Of a DNA stretch of 64,000 nt, positions 36,569 to 44,590 are shown piece by piece. The DNA comes from Streptomyces sp. NBC_00335 (lineage in GTDB: Bacteria; Actinomycetota; Actinomycetes; Streptomycetales; Streptomycetaceae), in NCBI RefSeq assembly GCF_036127095.1, contig NZ_CP108006.1, positions 8,609,501 to 8,673,500 of the forward strand, given 5' to 3'. The position numbers and the translations under genes are program-made. Below the pieces are notes generated by a model that saw only the letters and a program-made list of their open reading frames with translations, had not been told where the DNA came from and searched no databases. Every line of letters begins with the position of its first letter. Position 1 is the first letter of the stretch.

Positions 36569-37346
36569 GGCGTACCTGGACCCAGCCGTCGTCCCAGGCG
36601 TACGTGCTGGTGGGCTCGTAGGCGACCGGGAAGGTGCGCAGCGAGTCGTACGCGTCGGTGAACTTCCAGGCACCGTCCTGCCACTTCACGATGAAGTCGA
36701 CCATGTCCCCGCGCAGCGGGTTCTCGTCGCGGCCCCCTTTGGGGCCGGTGGCGAAGCGGTCGTAGGAGACCCACACCTGCATGACGTCGCCCACCGGCAA
36801 GCCGGGGGCCTGGACGGTGGTGCCCCGAACGGCGTTGACGGCGGTGGTGAAGTTGATGTCGGCTGAGATCCCGCCGGACGGGGGCAGGCCGAGGGCCTCG
36901 CGCATGGCGCGGATCTCGGAGACTCGTTTGTCCGCGTACCTGGGGGAGTCCGTGGAGGCCACAGCCTTGAGCTGCTGGGCGGCCTTCTCGTCGTCGAGCC
37001 AGGCGTACTCCTCCCAGAAATAGACGACGGCCGAGAGCCCGCCACTGGGGGAGCCCGGGAAGCCGGTGGACACGCCGTCCTTCTGCCCGGTGGGCTTGCG
37101 CAGTGTGATCTTGTGGCCCTTCTCAGGGGTCATCGGCCCGGCCGCTGCATAGCCCGTGCCCGTCGGCGCGGGCGCGGGGATGCTCACGGCTGGGGTCGCC
37201 CCGGCCTGCGGCTCGCCCTTGTCGTCTCCTCGCATCAAGTTGGCCGCGGTGAAGCCGCCAGCAACCAGCAGCGCGGCCACCGCGACGACGATGGCGGCGA
37301 GCACGAATCGGGCTCTGCGGGCCTTGAGCCCGTTCGACGAGTCCAC
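36558..37346 (-). CDS. TcpC/VirB8-like single-pass conjugation protein
   Basis: A 262-residue protein with one N-terminal helix (FVLAAIVVAVAALLVAGGFT) and an extracytoplasmic beta-rich domain (TAVNAVRGTTVQAPGLPVGD, then WQDGAWKFTDAYDSL). The layout matches TcpC/VirB8-type components (NTF2-like fold), which are assembly hubs in the channel. It starts at GTG 37346, two bases after the stop of the gene upstream, and its end overlaps the VirB6-like gene. Confidence 0.65.
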   Translation of the reverse strand: MDSSNGLKARRARFVLAAIVVAVAALLVAGGFTAANLMRGDDKGEPQAGATPAVSIPAPAPTGTGYAAAGPMTPEKGHKITLRKPTGQKDGVSTGFPGSPSGGLSAVVYFWEEYAWLDDEKAAQQLKAVASTDSPRYADKRVSEIRAMREALGLPPSGGISADINFTTAVNAVRGTTVQAPGLPVGDVMQVWVSYDRFATGPKGGRDENPLRGDMVDFIVKWQDGAWKFTDAYDSLRTFPVAYEPTSTYAWDDGWVQVRHAD

Positions 37347-37348
37347 GC

Positions 37349-37690
37349 TCAGGCACTCGTCATGTTGTACGCGGCCAGGATCAGCGAGGACGTCAGTCCG
37401 ATGCCGCCCGCGCCGATCAGGCTCCACAGCACGCTCTGCTTGCCCCGTGCCGCCAGCGCGGCCCGCTCGGTGTTGTGGCCGATCGCGACCAGAGCCCAGC
37501 CGCTGAGCCCGCCGAGCACGGCGAGCGCGAGGCCGCCGCCCGCGGTCCACGCCAGGATCGTCGCGGCCGGCTTCTTGACCTCCGTCGGCAGGCCCGGATC
37601 GAAGTCCGGCACGGGACCGGGTGAGGCCGCCGCGACGTGCACGCCGGGGTCGGTGGCAAGGGCGTGCAGGCTCATCAGGAGCTGGCTCAT
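37349..37690 (-). CDS. Small two-helix T4SS membrane protein
   Basis: A 113-residue protein with two hydrophobic helices (LAWTAGGGLALAVLGGLSGW and LWSLIGAGGIGLTSSLILAA). The size and two-helix layout resemble VirB2/TrbC-type subunits or other small channel proteins. It is the second gene of the minus-strand T4SS operon, 20 bp after the MinD-like gene. A pilin function is only suggested. Confidence 0.6.
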   Translation of the reverse strand: MSQLLMSLHALATDPGVHVAAASPGPVPDFDPGLPTEVKKPAATILAWTAGGGLALAVLGGLSGWALVAIGHNTERAALAARGKQSVLWSLIGAGGIGLTSSLILAAYNMTSA

Positions 37691-37710
37691 ACTCGGTGAT
37701 TCCTAATTCG

Positions 37711-38619
37711 TCAGACGGCAGGGACTACAACGGCGGGGACTGCAACGGCAGGGAGCGGGGCGGGTTGCGGAGCTGCGGGCAGCGGATCGCCGAAGGCCTC
37801 GCGGGCGGCGGTGAGCACGGCGGTGGCCAGCTCCTCGGCCGCCTGGCGGGTGCGCGGGCGGATCCGGGCCGGCTGGGCCTGGAGTCCGTTGGCGCGGATG
37901 TCCGCGTCGTGGGGGAGGTGGACCACGGCGGCGGCACGGGCGGAGAGCATCGTGGCCGCGGCCTTGACCACGGCGGGAGGCCGACCGTCGGCGGTGGCGG
38001 CCAGGACGACCACCGTGCGCTGCAGGGGCAGGCCTTCGGCGTGCAGCACCATCACGGCTTGCTGGAGGGTCTGTATGCCGTCGGCGGTGGCCTGGGCGCA
38101 CAGGATCGGGACAGCGAAGGGCAGGTCACACCAGGCGCGGGTCAGGCTCGGCGTGCCCGAGTACCGGGTCGCGAGGAGGTCGTGTGCCACGGGGTGGACG
38201 GTGTCGGCGATGGCGGCCTGCCATCCGCCTGCGGCCGCGAGTTGGTACCAGGCCGCGGGCTGGGACGGCATGGGCAGCGGGGCCGCATGCCACTCGCGCC
38301 CATCGGTCAGTACGTGCCAGTCGCCTTCAGGGGCCCGGCGGCTTGCCGCCGCGCCACGGATCTGGCCCCGTGTCGCAGGTCGGTCCGGCAGAAGTGCGGC
38401 CAGGCCACCGGCCCGTTCTGCTCCGCTCCACGTCGGCCAGGGGGAGGCGAGGCGAGGCGCCAGGTCCAGTACGACGGTGGCCGCCGCTGCCGCGAGTTCG
38501 TCGGCGAGGAGGTGCGCGACGGTAGAGCGCGCGCTGCCCCCGGTCGCCGCCATCACCGGCACGACGAGGCGAGCGCCCTCTGGGAACACCGTGTGTGCCG
38601 AGCTTCCCCTTTTGCTCAT
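37711..38619 (-). CDS. MinD/ParA-like protein of the conjugation cluster
   Basis: A 302-residue soluble protein. The N-terminus LVVPVMAATGGSARSTVAHLLAD resembles the deviant Walker A of MinD/ParA-type proteins, but the canonical lysine (GKGGxGKT) is absent, since the loop is GGSARST. Similar proteins occur in actinobacterial T4SS clusters. A GGGGGG lies just upstream of ATG 38619. It may help position or load the machinery; with the altered loop it may not hydrolyse ATP. Confidence 0.6.
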   Translation of the reverse strand: MSKRGSSAHTVFPEGARLVVPVMAATGGSARSTVAHLLADELAAAAATVVLDLAPRLASPWPTWSGAERAGGLAALLPDRPATRGQIRGAAASRRAPEGDWHVLTDGREWHAAPLPMPSQPAAWYQLAAAGGWQAAIADTVHPVAHDLLATRYSGTPSLTRAWCDLPFAVPILCAQATADGIQTLQQAVMVLHAEGLPLQRTVVVLAATADGRPPAVVKAAATMLSARAAAVVHLPHDADIRANGLQAQPARIRPRTRQAAEELATAVLTAAREAFGDPLPAAPQPAPLPAVAVPAVVVPAV

Positions 38620-38879
38620 GAACCCCCCAAGCACCCCAACCCAACCAAAGCCGTCGCGAAAATATGAAATTCATACGCTGATCGACCCGGAGCTGAAAGA
38701 CATGGGCACTTTACGCAGCCCGCCCCACATCACCTGAGGGGTATACAGGACCCCTCCCCAAAAGCCGAAATGGCATAGTGTCACGATCCGCCACGCACTC
38801 ACAGTGAAATCAATATCCGGCCATGCGGCCTGATTTCGTCTTCGTGGGCGCACATCAGAGGAACTGCCGAAGGGGCCAG

Positions 38880-39998
38880 GTGGGGGCGAAGCGATGGCTG
38901 GGGGTGGCGGGTGCAGGAGTGGTTGCCACCCCGCTCGCTCTGGGGCTAGGTGTGGTGATGCTCGTCGCCACGCTCGCCGAGGACGACAGCAAGGGGCGCA
39001 ACGTCGGTACGTGGCCGACAGCCGGCTCCCTGATGATCGGCGGCAGCGGGGGCGTCCCGGCCCCATACGCTCCGCTGATCCTGGATGCCGCCGCGGCCTG
39101 CGACCAGGGGCTGCCGCCGGCGATTCTGGCCGCACAGATTTGGGCCGAGTCGAACTTCGACCCGACGGCCATCTCCCGGGATTCCACCGGCAGGCCGATC
39201 GCGTACGGGATATCGCAGTTCATCCCGGGGACCTGGGCCACTCATGGCATCGACGGTGACGGCGATGGCGACAAGGACGTCATGGACCCGAAGGACGCGA
39301 TTCCCTCGCAGGGGGGAATGATGTGCGGCCTGCTGAAGAAGGCCAAGGCACATCCCGAATACAGCGGATCGCCCATCGAGAAGGCCTTGGCCGCCTACAA
39401 CGCGGGCTGGGGTCGAGTCGAGCAGTTCGACGGTGTCCCGCCCCCCGCTTTCGCCCAGGGGCAGACCTACGACTACGTCCAAAGGATCCTGGCCCGGGCG
39501 GTGAAGTACACGGCCCCGGGAGGCGGAAGCGGGCCCGTGGAGCTCCCGGACGGCTTCGAGCTCCCTCCGGGCACCCCGCCGCCGGTCCGCACGGCCGTGG
39601 CCTGGGCCCTGGCCCAGAAGGGCGGCTGGTACCAGCTCGGCGGCGACTGCACCAACGCCCTGGGGTCGAACCCGCAGCACTGGTGCGACTGTTCCTCCCT
39701 GATGCAGCAGGCCTACAAGGCGGCCGGGATCACCATCCCTCGCGTGACCTTCGACCAGATCGACCTGCCCAACGAGGTCGGCCTGGACAGCCCGAAGCCC
39801 GGCGACCTGGTCTTCAACGCAGGCTCCGACGGCTCGGCCTCCAACCCGGGACACGTCGGCATGTACATCGGGTCCGGCCTGCTCATCGAGTCCCCGCGCA
39901 CAGGGGTCCGTACTCGCATCGTCCCGTACAGCAGCTGGCGGAACTCGACCAACTACATGACCCGGGTGACCGGCATCCGCCGGGTGGTGGCCTGGTGA
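38880..39998 (+). CDS. Lytic transglycosylase + NlpC/P60 cell-wall hydrolase (VirB1-like)
   Basis: A 372-residue exported enzyme with an N-terminal anchor (GVVATPLALGLGVVMLVAT), an SLT domain (catalytic Glu in AAQIWAESNF; YGISQFIPGTW and ALAAYNAGWGRV follow), a linker and a C-terminal NlpC/P60 peptidase (Cys in DCSSLMQQAY, His in GHVGMYIG). It would open peptidoglycan for the transfer channel. GTG 38880 has AAGGGG upstream; ATG 38823 in frame lacks a ribosome site. Its stop overlaps the next gene by 4 bp (GTGA). Confidence 0.92.
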   Translation: MGAKRWLGVAGAGVVATPLALGLGVVMLVATLAEDDSKGRNVGTWPTAGSLMIGGSGGVPAPYAPLILDAAAACDQGLPPAILAAQIWAESNFDPTAISRDSTGRPIAYGISQFIPGTWATHGIDGDGDGDKDVMDPKDAIPSQGGMMCGLLKKAKAHPEYSGSPIEKALAAYNAGWGRVEQFDGVPPPAFAQGQTYDYVQRILARAVKYTAPGGGSGPVELPDGFELPPGTPPPVRTAVAWALAQKGGWYQLGGDCTNALGSNPQHWCDCSSLMQQAYKAAGITIPRVTFDQIDLPNEVGLDSPKPGDLVFNAGSDGSASNPGHVGMYIGSGLLIESPRTGVRTRIVPYSSWRNSTNYMTRVTGIRRVVAW

Positions 39999-40612
39999 CC
40001 GACACGAGCACAGGAACCCCCATGCACGACCAGACCCTCTTCCGCCCCTGGGGTGTCGTCGACCCGCAGTTCTGGGCGGGCGCGGAGCCCGAAGGGGCCA
40101 CCACCCCGCTGCCCGGAGACCCCACGCCCCTCGATCTCGGCGACGAGCCCGTGAGTTCGGACCTGGCCGAGCAGCTGGCAGCCATCCAGGCGGCCGCGGC
40201 CGGCGACCTCGCCCGGGCGCACGCCCTCGTCGCCGAGCTCGACGCGAAGACCACCGCCGCGCGGGGCGAGCACCACATCGAGACGGTCAGGGTCCGGGAG
40301 GTCCGTGCCTACGTCGTCCATCTGACCGGCCATCACGAGACCGCCGTGGCCTGGTACCTCCACGTGGTCCGCCTCCACGCCGCCCTCCACGGTCCCGGGC
40401 ACGAGGAGACGGCCCTCGCGGTACGCCGGGCCTACAGCATGTGGAAGGCGCTGCCGGCTCCGGACGCGGTGCGTCTGGCCGAGGACCTGATCGAGGCCTT
40501 CACCGCAGCGCCGCCTGCAGGGGACGAGGCGATCCGGCGCGTACGGGCCCACCTTCGCGACCTCCACGCGTCCGAGGACGGGCAAGGGCCCGTACCGGTG
40601 TCCGCGCGATAG
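39995..40612 (+). CDS. TPR-like hypothetical protein coupled to the cell-wall hydrolase
   Basis: A 205-residue soluble protein, helical in its second half (LAEQLAAIQAAAAGDLARAH, then VYLHVVRLHAALHGPGHEET-like layout), resembling TPR bundles. The GTG start overlaps the NlpC/P60 stop. No signal peptide. It ends in a strong hairpin. It probably acts with the upstream hydrolase or transfer cluster; role unknown. Confidence 0.65.
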   Translation: MTDTSTGTPMHDQTLFRPWGVVDPQFWAGAEPEGATTPLPGDPTPLDLGDEPVSSDLAEQLAAIQAAAAGDLARAHALVAELDAKTTAARGEHHIETVRVREVRAYVVHLTGHHETAVAWYLHVVRLHAALHGPGHEETALAVRRAYSMWKALPAPDAVRLAEDLIEAFTAAPPAGDEAIRRVRAHLRDLHASEDGQGPVPVSAR

Positions 40613-40649
40613 GCGGTCGGGGCAATCGGGGCTACCCTGCCCCGACCGC
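40613..40649 (+). terminator. Hairpin terminator after the transfer-cluster plus-strand genes
   Basis: Perfect 12-bp arms (GCGGTCGGGGCA and its complement) enclose 13 bp, immediately after the stop codon at 40612. Confidence 0.75.
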
Positions 40650-40757
40650 GGCCCGCCGGAAATCGGCTGCTGCTTCGGCCTCAGCCCACGGTGTGACGAA
40701 GGCTGTTGGCTAGGGGGCCGCGGCGGTGCCGGTGAACGCTGTTCGTATGCTCCGGGC

Positions 40758-41589
40758 ATGAGGCTCTTTCGTTGGCGTGACCGGAGCGATGCAGATCTGA
40801 TGGCAGGGACCCCCTTCGCTCGAACCGCGGTCCTGTACCAGGCGGGGCGCTATGCCGAAGCCGAGGCAGAGGCACGCTCCCTGGCCGCGGGCCCGTTCCG
40901 GCCGCGCCACGAGATCAACGGACCGCTCGCGATGGGCATCGCCGCGCTCGCGGTAAGCTCCCAAGGCCGTCATACCGATGCCCTCGCCATGTACGACGAG
41001 CTGTTCCCCGCCCGCCGTCAGGGATTTTGGCTCCGAGCACAGGCACACCCTGAAAATGCGCTCGGACCGCGCACGGGAGCTGGGCGCTCTCGGCCGGTAC
41101 GGCGAATGCGAGGCGGAGTGCGCGGCCGTCGCACAGCTCGCGGACCGCGGTACGGGACCGGACCTGCAGTTCATAGCGGCGGTCGCCCGAACCGGGCAGG
41201 TCGCCGCCCTCAGCGAGCTGGGCCGTCATCAGGAGGCCGAGGTGCTGGCGCGCCAAGTGCTCGCCACCCACCACGAACCCGACCGGCTCAGACTGCTCCT
41301 GCGGCTCAATCTGGCCGGCACCCTCAGCGGCCAGGGCCGCTACACGGAGGCCCTCGCCGAGGTGCAGCGTGCCGACGTGCTGCGCCGCAACTTGTCCCAG
41401 GGGGACTACCGGCCTGTGACCGGCGGTGTCGATGCGGCCGCAGCGAGGGCTCTCTTCGGGCTGGGCCGTGCCACCGAGGCCCGGCCGCGGGCCGCGGCCG
41501 CGTACGACGCCTGCCTGGCGAACTTCGGCCCGGACCACTATTACACCTGCAAGGCCAAGGCACTCCTCGACCGCATCGAGGGGGCTTGA
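40758..41589 (+). pseudogene. Tetratricopeptide-repeat protein with one frameshift
   Basis: Coding runs from ATG 40758 (MRLFRWRDRSDADLMAGTPF) and continues in another frame after about 41023, where an extra G in AGGGAT breaks FPARRQ|DFGSEHRHTLK. The joined protein has about 275 residues of helical TPR units (YQAGRYAEAEAEARSL, then GRHQEAEVLARQVLA and GRYTEALAEVQRADVL). Streptomyces have many such TPR proteins beside regulators. A diverged, inverted second copy of its 3' half lies at 60196-60506. A sequence error instead of decay is possible. Confidence 0.75.
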
Positions 41590-41797
41590 GCAGGCGGGCC
41601 ACGGCGGTATCGGCGCACGCGGGGGTTCAGAACCTGATCCTGAATCCCTGAGTCGGGCCGAGTCCGTAGCCTCAAATCCGGTGGCCCGTGGGCCGGAGTG
41701 ATCCTGAACAACCCGCGAATGATCAAGGGTCCTGGACCTGGCGCCCGCCCTTGCCAGCCACCGCGTGAAGTTCACCGTGGGGACCGGCCCTGCTCAC
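41590..41797. repeat. Downstream segment duplicated (inverted) at 59995-60195
   Basis: The non-coding DNA after the TPR gene is repeated in inverted orientation after the TPR relic near 60 kb. A stretch of nearly 60 bp is identical (beginning CGGAGTGATCCTGAACAACC). The strong conservation outside the coding part suggests an element end or recombination site. Confidence 0.7.
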
Positions 41798-41872
41798 CGG
41801 GGTGCCTTCGGGGCGGGCGCGGGAATCGCCAGCCGTGGCCCGTCGTGAACTACAACGTGCCCGCCTTGTCCG

Positions 41873-42139
41873 ATGAGGAGCCGGGTGGAGTACACCACCG
41901 ACACCGTCGCGGCCGGGCGGGAACTGGCCGCGATCCGCATGCTCACCGACTACGACATGGACTCCACGACGCCGTTCGCGGTGTGGCTGGTCGGCCAGCC
42001 CACCCTGCGCAAACGGATGAAGCACGGCGTCCTGGCGGCCTTGGACCAGCGGATCTGGATCAGCTACCAGATGCCCACGATGAGCAGGGAGGAGACCTCC
42101 ACTCGCACCGCCATTACTGAGACCCATGCGACAGAGTGA
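41873..42139 (+). pseudogene. Transposon AAA-ATPase relic (TniB/ExeA-like)
   Basis: An 88-residue open fragment with ELAAIRMLTDYDMDSTTPFA, then VGQPTLRKRMKHGVLAALDQ and an Arg-finger-like RI. This is the part after the Walker B in ExeA/TniB-type transposition ATPases. The Walker A region and the C-terminus are missing, so it is dead. Confidence 0.65.
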
Positions 42140-42795
42140 GCACGAAGCCGACACCGTGTGCACGACGATCACTAGAACTCAGGGACCGCCGCCGGGGTCG
42201 CTTCATCCCATCCCATCCCATCCCATCGACGACCAACACGTCGCCCTCATGCTCATCTTCAGCGTCGCTCAACAGTGACTGAGCCCTCCATCTGTCTAAT
42301 GAGCACCTGAGCTGTCTAGCTGTGCATTCCAGTTGGCCGGGAGGGTAGCCCTCATACGACCTGAGCTGGGCGGTATACCTCCGCTTTCTATCCTGCTGCT
42401 CTCCCGCTCGTGGTGCTCGGGCGGTGTGGAGATCTAGTCGCTCGGGGAGTTCTCTCAGTGGAGGCCGAGAGTGACATCGCTGCCGAGTCGCTGCGCGGAT
42501 GGTCTGTGAAGTGGTCCGTAGGCCGAGCAGATGTCCTGTTGCCGGTTGGTGATCTGGACTTCGGGCCTCCTCCGGACGGCGCGGTTCCGGCGGCGCAGGC
42601 CCGGGCAGAGGTCCCGGCCGGGCCGAAGGACCTCCAGGTGGATGCGCTGCCAACCGCCTCTTTTGCGAGGCCCGCCGGTCCCGGTGCAAAGGGCCAGGTC
42701 TATGCTCCAGGCACTCGATTCTGCGTTCCGGAGGGGGCCGCCTCCGGCGTGACCTGTGCGAACAGCGGATGTTTCGTATGGATCCGGGGGATTCT
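42140..42795. other. Gene-free stretch with a short CATCC repeat
   Basis: No credible gene was recognised. At 42204-42228 the unit CATCC is repeated about five times. Open frames here have non-coding composition. Confidence 0.5.
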
Positions 42796-44049
42796 GTGAG
42801 CCTTACTGTTCCGCGCGCCGTCCGCGGTGCGCTCGTCGCCGCCGCCACGGCGCTCGCCACCACCGCCGACCTGCTCGCCACCGCCTCGTCCGCCGAGGCG
42901 GCGAGCGGGTACGACCGCTGCGCCCGGGGGCAGGTCTGCGTGTTCAGCGGGTCGGCCGGCACGGGCTCCATGATGGTCGTCACGAAGAGCCTGCCCAGTC
43001 TCGGCGCCTGGGACGACCACATCAGCTCGATCGCCAACTACAGCACGTACACGGTGTGCTTGAGCTCCGAACCGGACTACGAATTGGGCGGCAGGTGGTA
43101 CCCCTACGAAGAGGTGTCCTTGGCCACGAGCGACCGCCCGGATCTGGACAACGACATCAGCTCGATCGAGCTCCTGCCGTACGGGCAGGGGAGCGAATGC
43201 GGTCTGTCCTACTACCCCGTGCAATGGTATGACCAGGAACCGCGAGTGCGTCCCTCCTCCTCGGCCGCCGAGGCGGCCTTCGGTGACCTCAATGGTGACG
43301 GCCGTGCCGACCTGCTCGCCCGCAACCGCTACAGCGAGCTGTGGTACTGGGCCCCCTCACATGAGTGGAACGTGACCGACAGGTTCGAACGCATTGGCAC
43401 CGGCTGGACCGGGATGAGCCAGATGCTGCGCCACGGCGACTACAACGGAGACGGAATCGAGGACGTATTCGCCCGGGACAAGAACGGCGTCCTGTGGTTC
43501 TACCCCGGCACCGGCTTCGGCACCAGCAAGCGCCTCGGTACGCGTGTCCAGCTCCGCGGCACGTGGAACGGAATGCGCGACATGGCTGCGGCCGGAGACC
43601 TGAATTGTGACGGCAGGCGGGATCTACTCGCGGTCGACGCGGCCGGTGTGCTGTGGTCGTACCCGGGCAACGGGAAGGGTTCGTTCGGGACGCGCAAGAA
43701 CCTCGGTGGCGGCTGGGGCGTGATGAACGAGCTGGTCGGTGCCGGTGACATGAACTCCGATCACCGCTCCGACCTCGTGGCGCGGGACACGACCGGCCGG
43801 CTGTGGCTCTACCCGGGCAACGGCCGCGGGGGCTTCGGCGACCGGCACCTGATCGGCACCGGGGGCTGGAACGGCTTCAAGGAGCTGGCAGGGGTCGGTG
43901 ACTACAACGGCGACGGGCACCCCGACCTCCTGGCACACGCGCACCAGGACAACTCCATACGCATGTACCCCGGGACGGGTGCATCGGACGGCCACCTCGG
44001 CCGCCCGGTGGCCGTCATCGAGACCTCGGACGCGCACCTCGTCTTCTGA
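42796..44049 (+). CDS. Secreted peptidase-inhibitor-I36/FG-GAP (VCBS) repeat protein
   Basis: A 417-residue exported protein: signal peptide (VRGALVAAATALATTADLLA, cleavage near SSAEAAS), a beta/gamma-crystallin-like I36 domain (CARGQVCVFSGSAGTGSMMV) and then about five FG-GAP/VCBS repeats (GDLNGDGRADLLARN, GDYNGDGIEDVFARD, GDLNCDGRRDLLAVD, GDMNSDHRSDLVARD, GDYNGDGHPDLLAHA) likely to form a calcium-binding beta-propeller. GTG 42796 follows a GGGGG motif; ATGs at 42769/42778 are alternatives. Probably an extracellular binding or inhibitory protein. Confidence 0.85.
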   Translation: MSLTVPRAVRGALVAAATALATTADLLATASSAEAASGYDRCARGQVCVFSGSAGTGSMMVVTKSLPSLGAWDDHISSIANYSTYTVCLSSEPDYELGGRWYPYEEVSLATSDRPDLDNDISSIELLPYGQGSECGLSYYPVQWYDQEPRVRPSSSAAEAAFGDLNGDGRADLLARNRYSELWYWAPSHEWNVTDRFERIGTGWTGMSQMLRHGDYNGDGIEDVFARDKNGVLWFYPGTGFGTSKRLGTRVQLRGTWNGMRDMAAAGDLNCDGRRDLLAVDAAGVLWSYPGNGKGSFGTRKNLGGGWGVMNELVGAGDMNSDHRSDLVARDTTGRLWLYPGNGRGGFGDRHLIGTGGWNGFKELAGVGDYNGDGHPDLLAHAHQDNSIRMYPGTGASDGHLGRPVAVIETSDAHLVF

Positions 44050-44139
44050 GCCACGGCCGCCAGGCCACCCGGTCCCACCACCACCGTTCAGAACGGACTG
44101 CATTTCGTATGGCCCGAATCCGTACCCTGTGTCGCGTAG

Positions 44140-44250
44140 GTCGACGTCTCCTTCGCGACACAGAACTGGCAGAAGGTCATCCGTGACCGCCGCCGGCCCG
44201 GGTACTTCGTGCGCCGCCACTTCGAGGCCATGGTCTTCTACGGGCCTTGA
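44140..44250 (+). mobile_element. Tn3-family transposase relic (short)
   Basis: The 37-codon fragment FATQNWQKVIRDRRRPGYFV, then RRHFEAMVF, resembles the region in TnpA of Tn3 transposons where a WQ...RRHFE segment occurs. It ends at a stop after only a few further residues. The rest of 44050-44590 shows no gene. Confidence 0.4.
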
Positions 44251-44590
44251 CCCCGGATTTTGGACACCGGAGACACTTGGATCTTGATGGTCCAGGAGCC
44301 CAACCGCTCGGCGGCCGGCCGGTACTCAGTCCGGCGAACGGCCTACCCCTGCCGCTGGCCGTCGCCTGAATCAGCGCGGAGTGCCCAGCGCGCCCGACCT
44401 CGACGCCCATCATGTCGAGTTCGGATTGCCGTCGCGGTTGTCGGCATCCTTGCCCGGCACCGAGGTCATGTAGGGCGACGACGCCCCGTAGGCGGAGGCG
44501 GCGATACCGGTCTAGTGGATCTACCCTTCGCCCCTGGTTGATTATCGTGCCGCCGCCTGCGGGCCGTGGTACTGAGGTAAGGACGTAGTA

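Noticed and set aside
42204..42228. CATCC repeat as a regulatory element
   Set aside because: Too short and without context; treated as a simple microsatellite.
42410..42799. 129-codon plus-strand frame
   Set aside because: No ribosome site, non-coding composition and no similarity that I could recognise.
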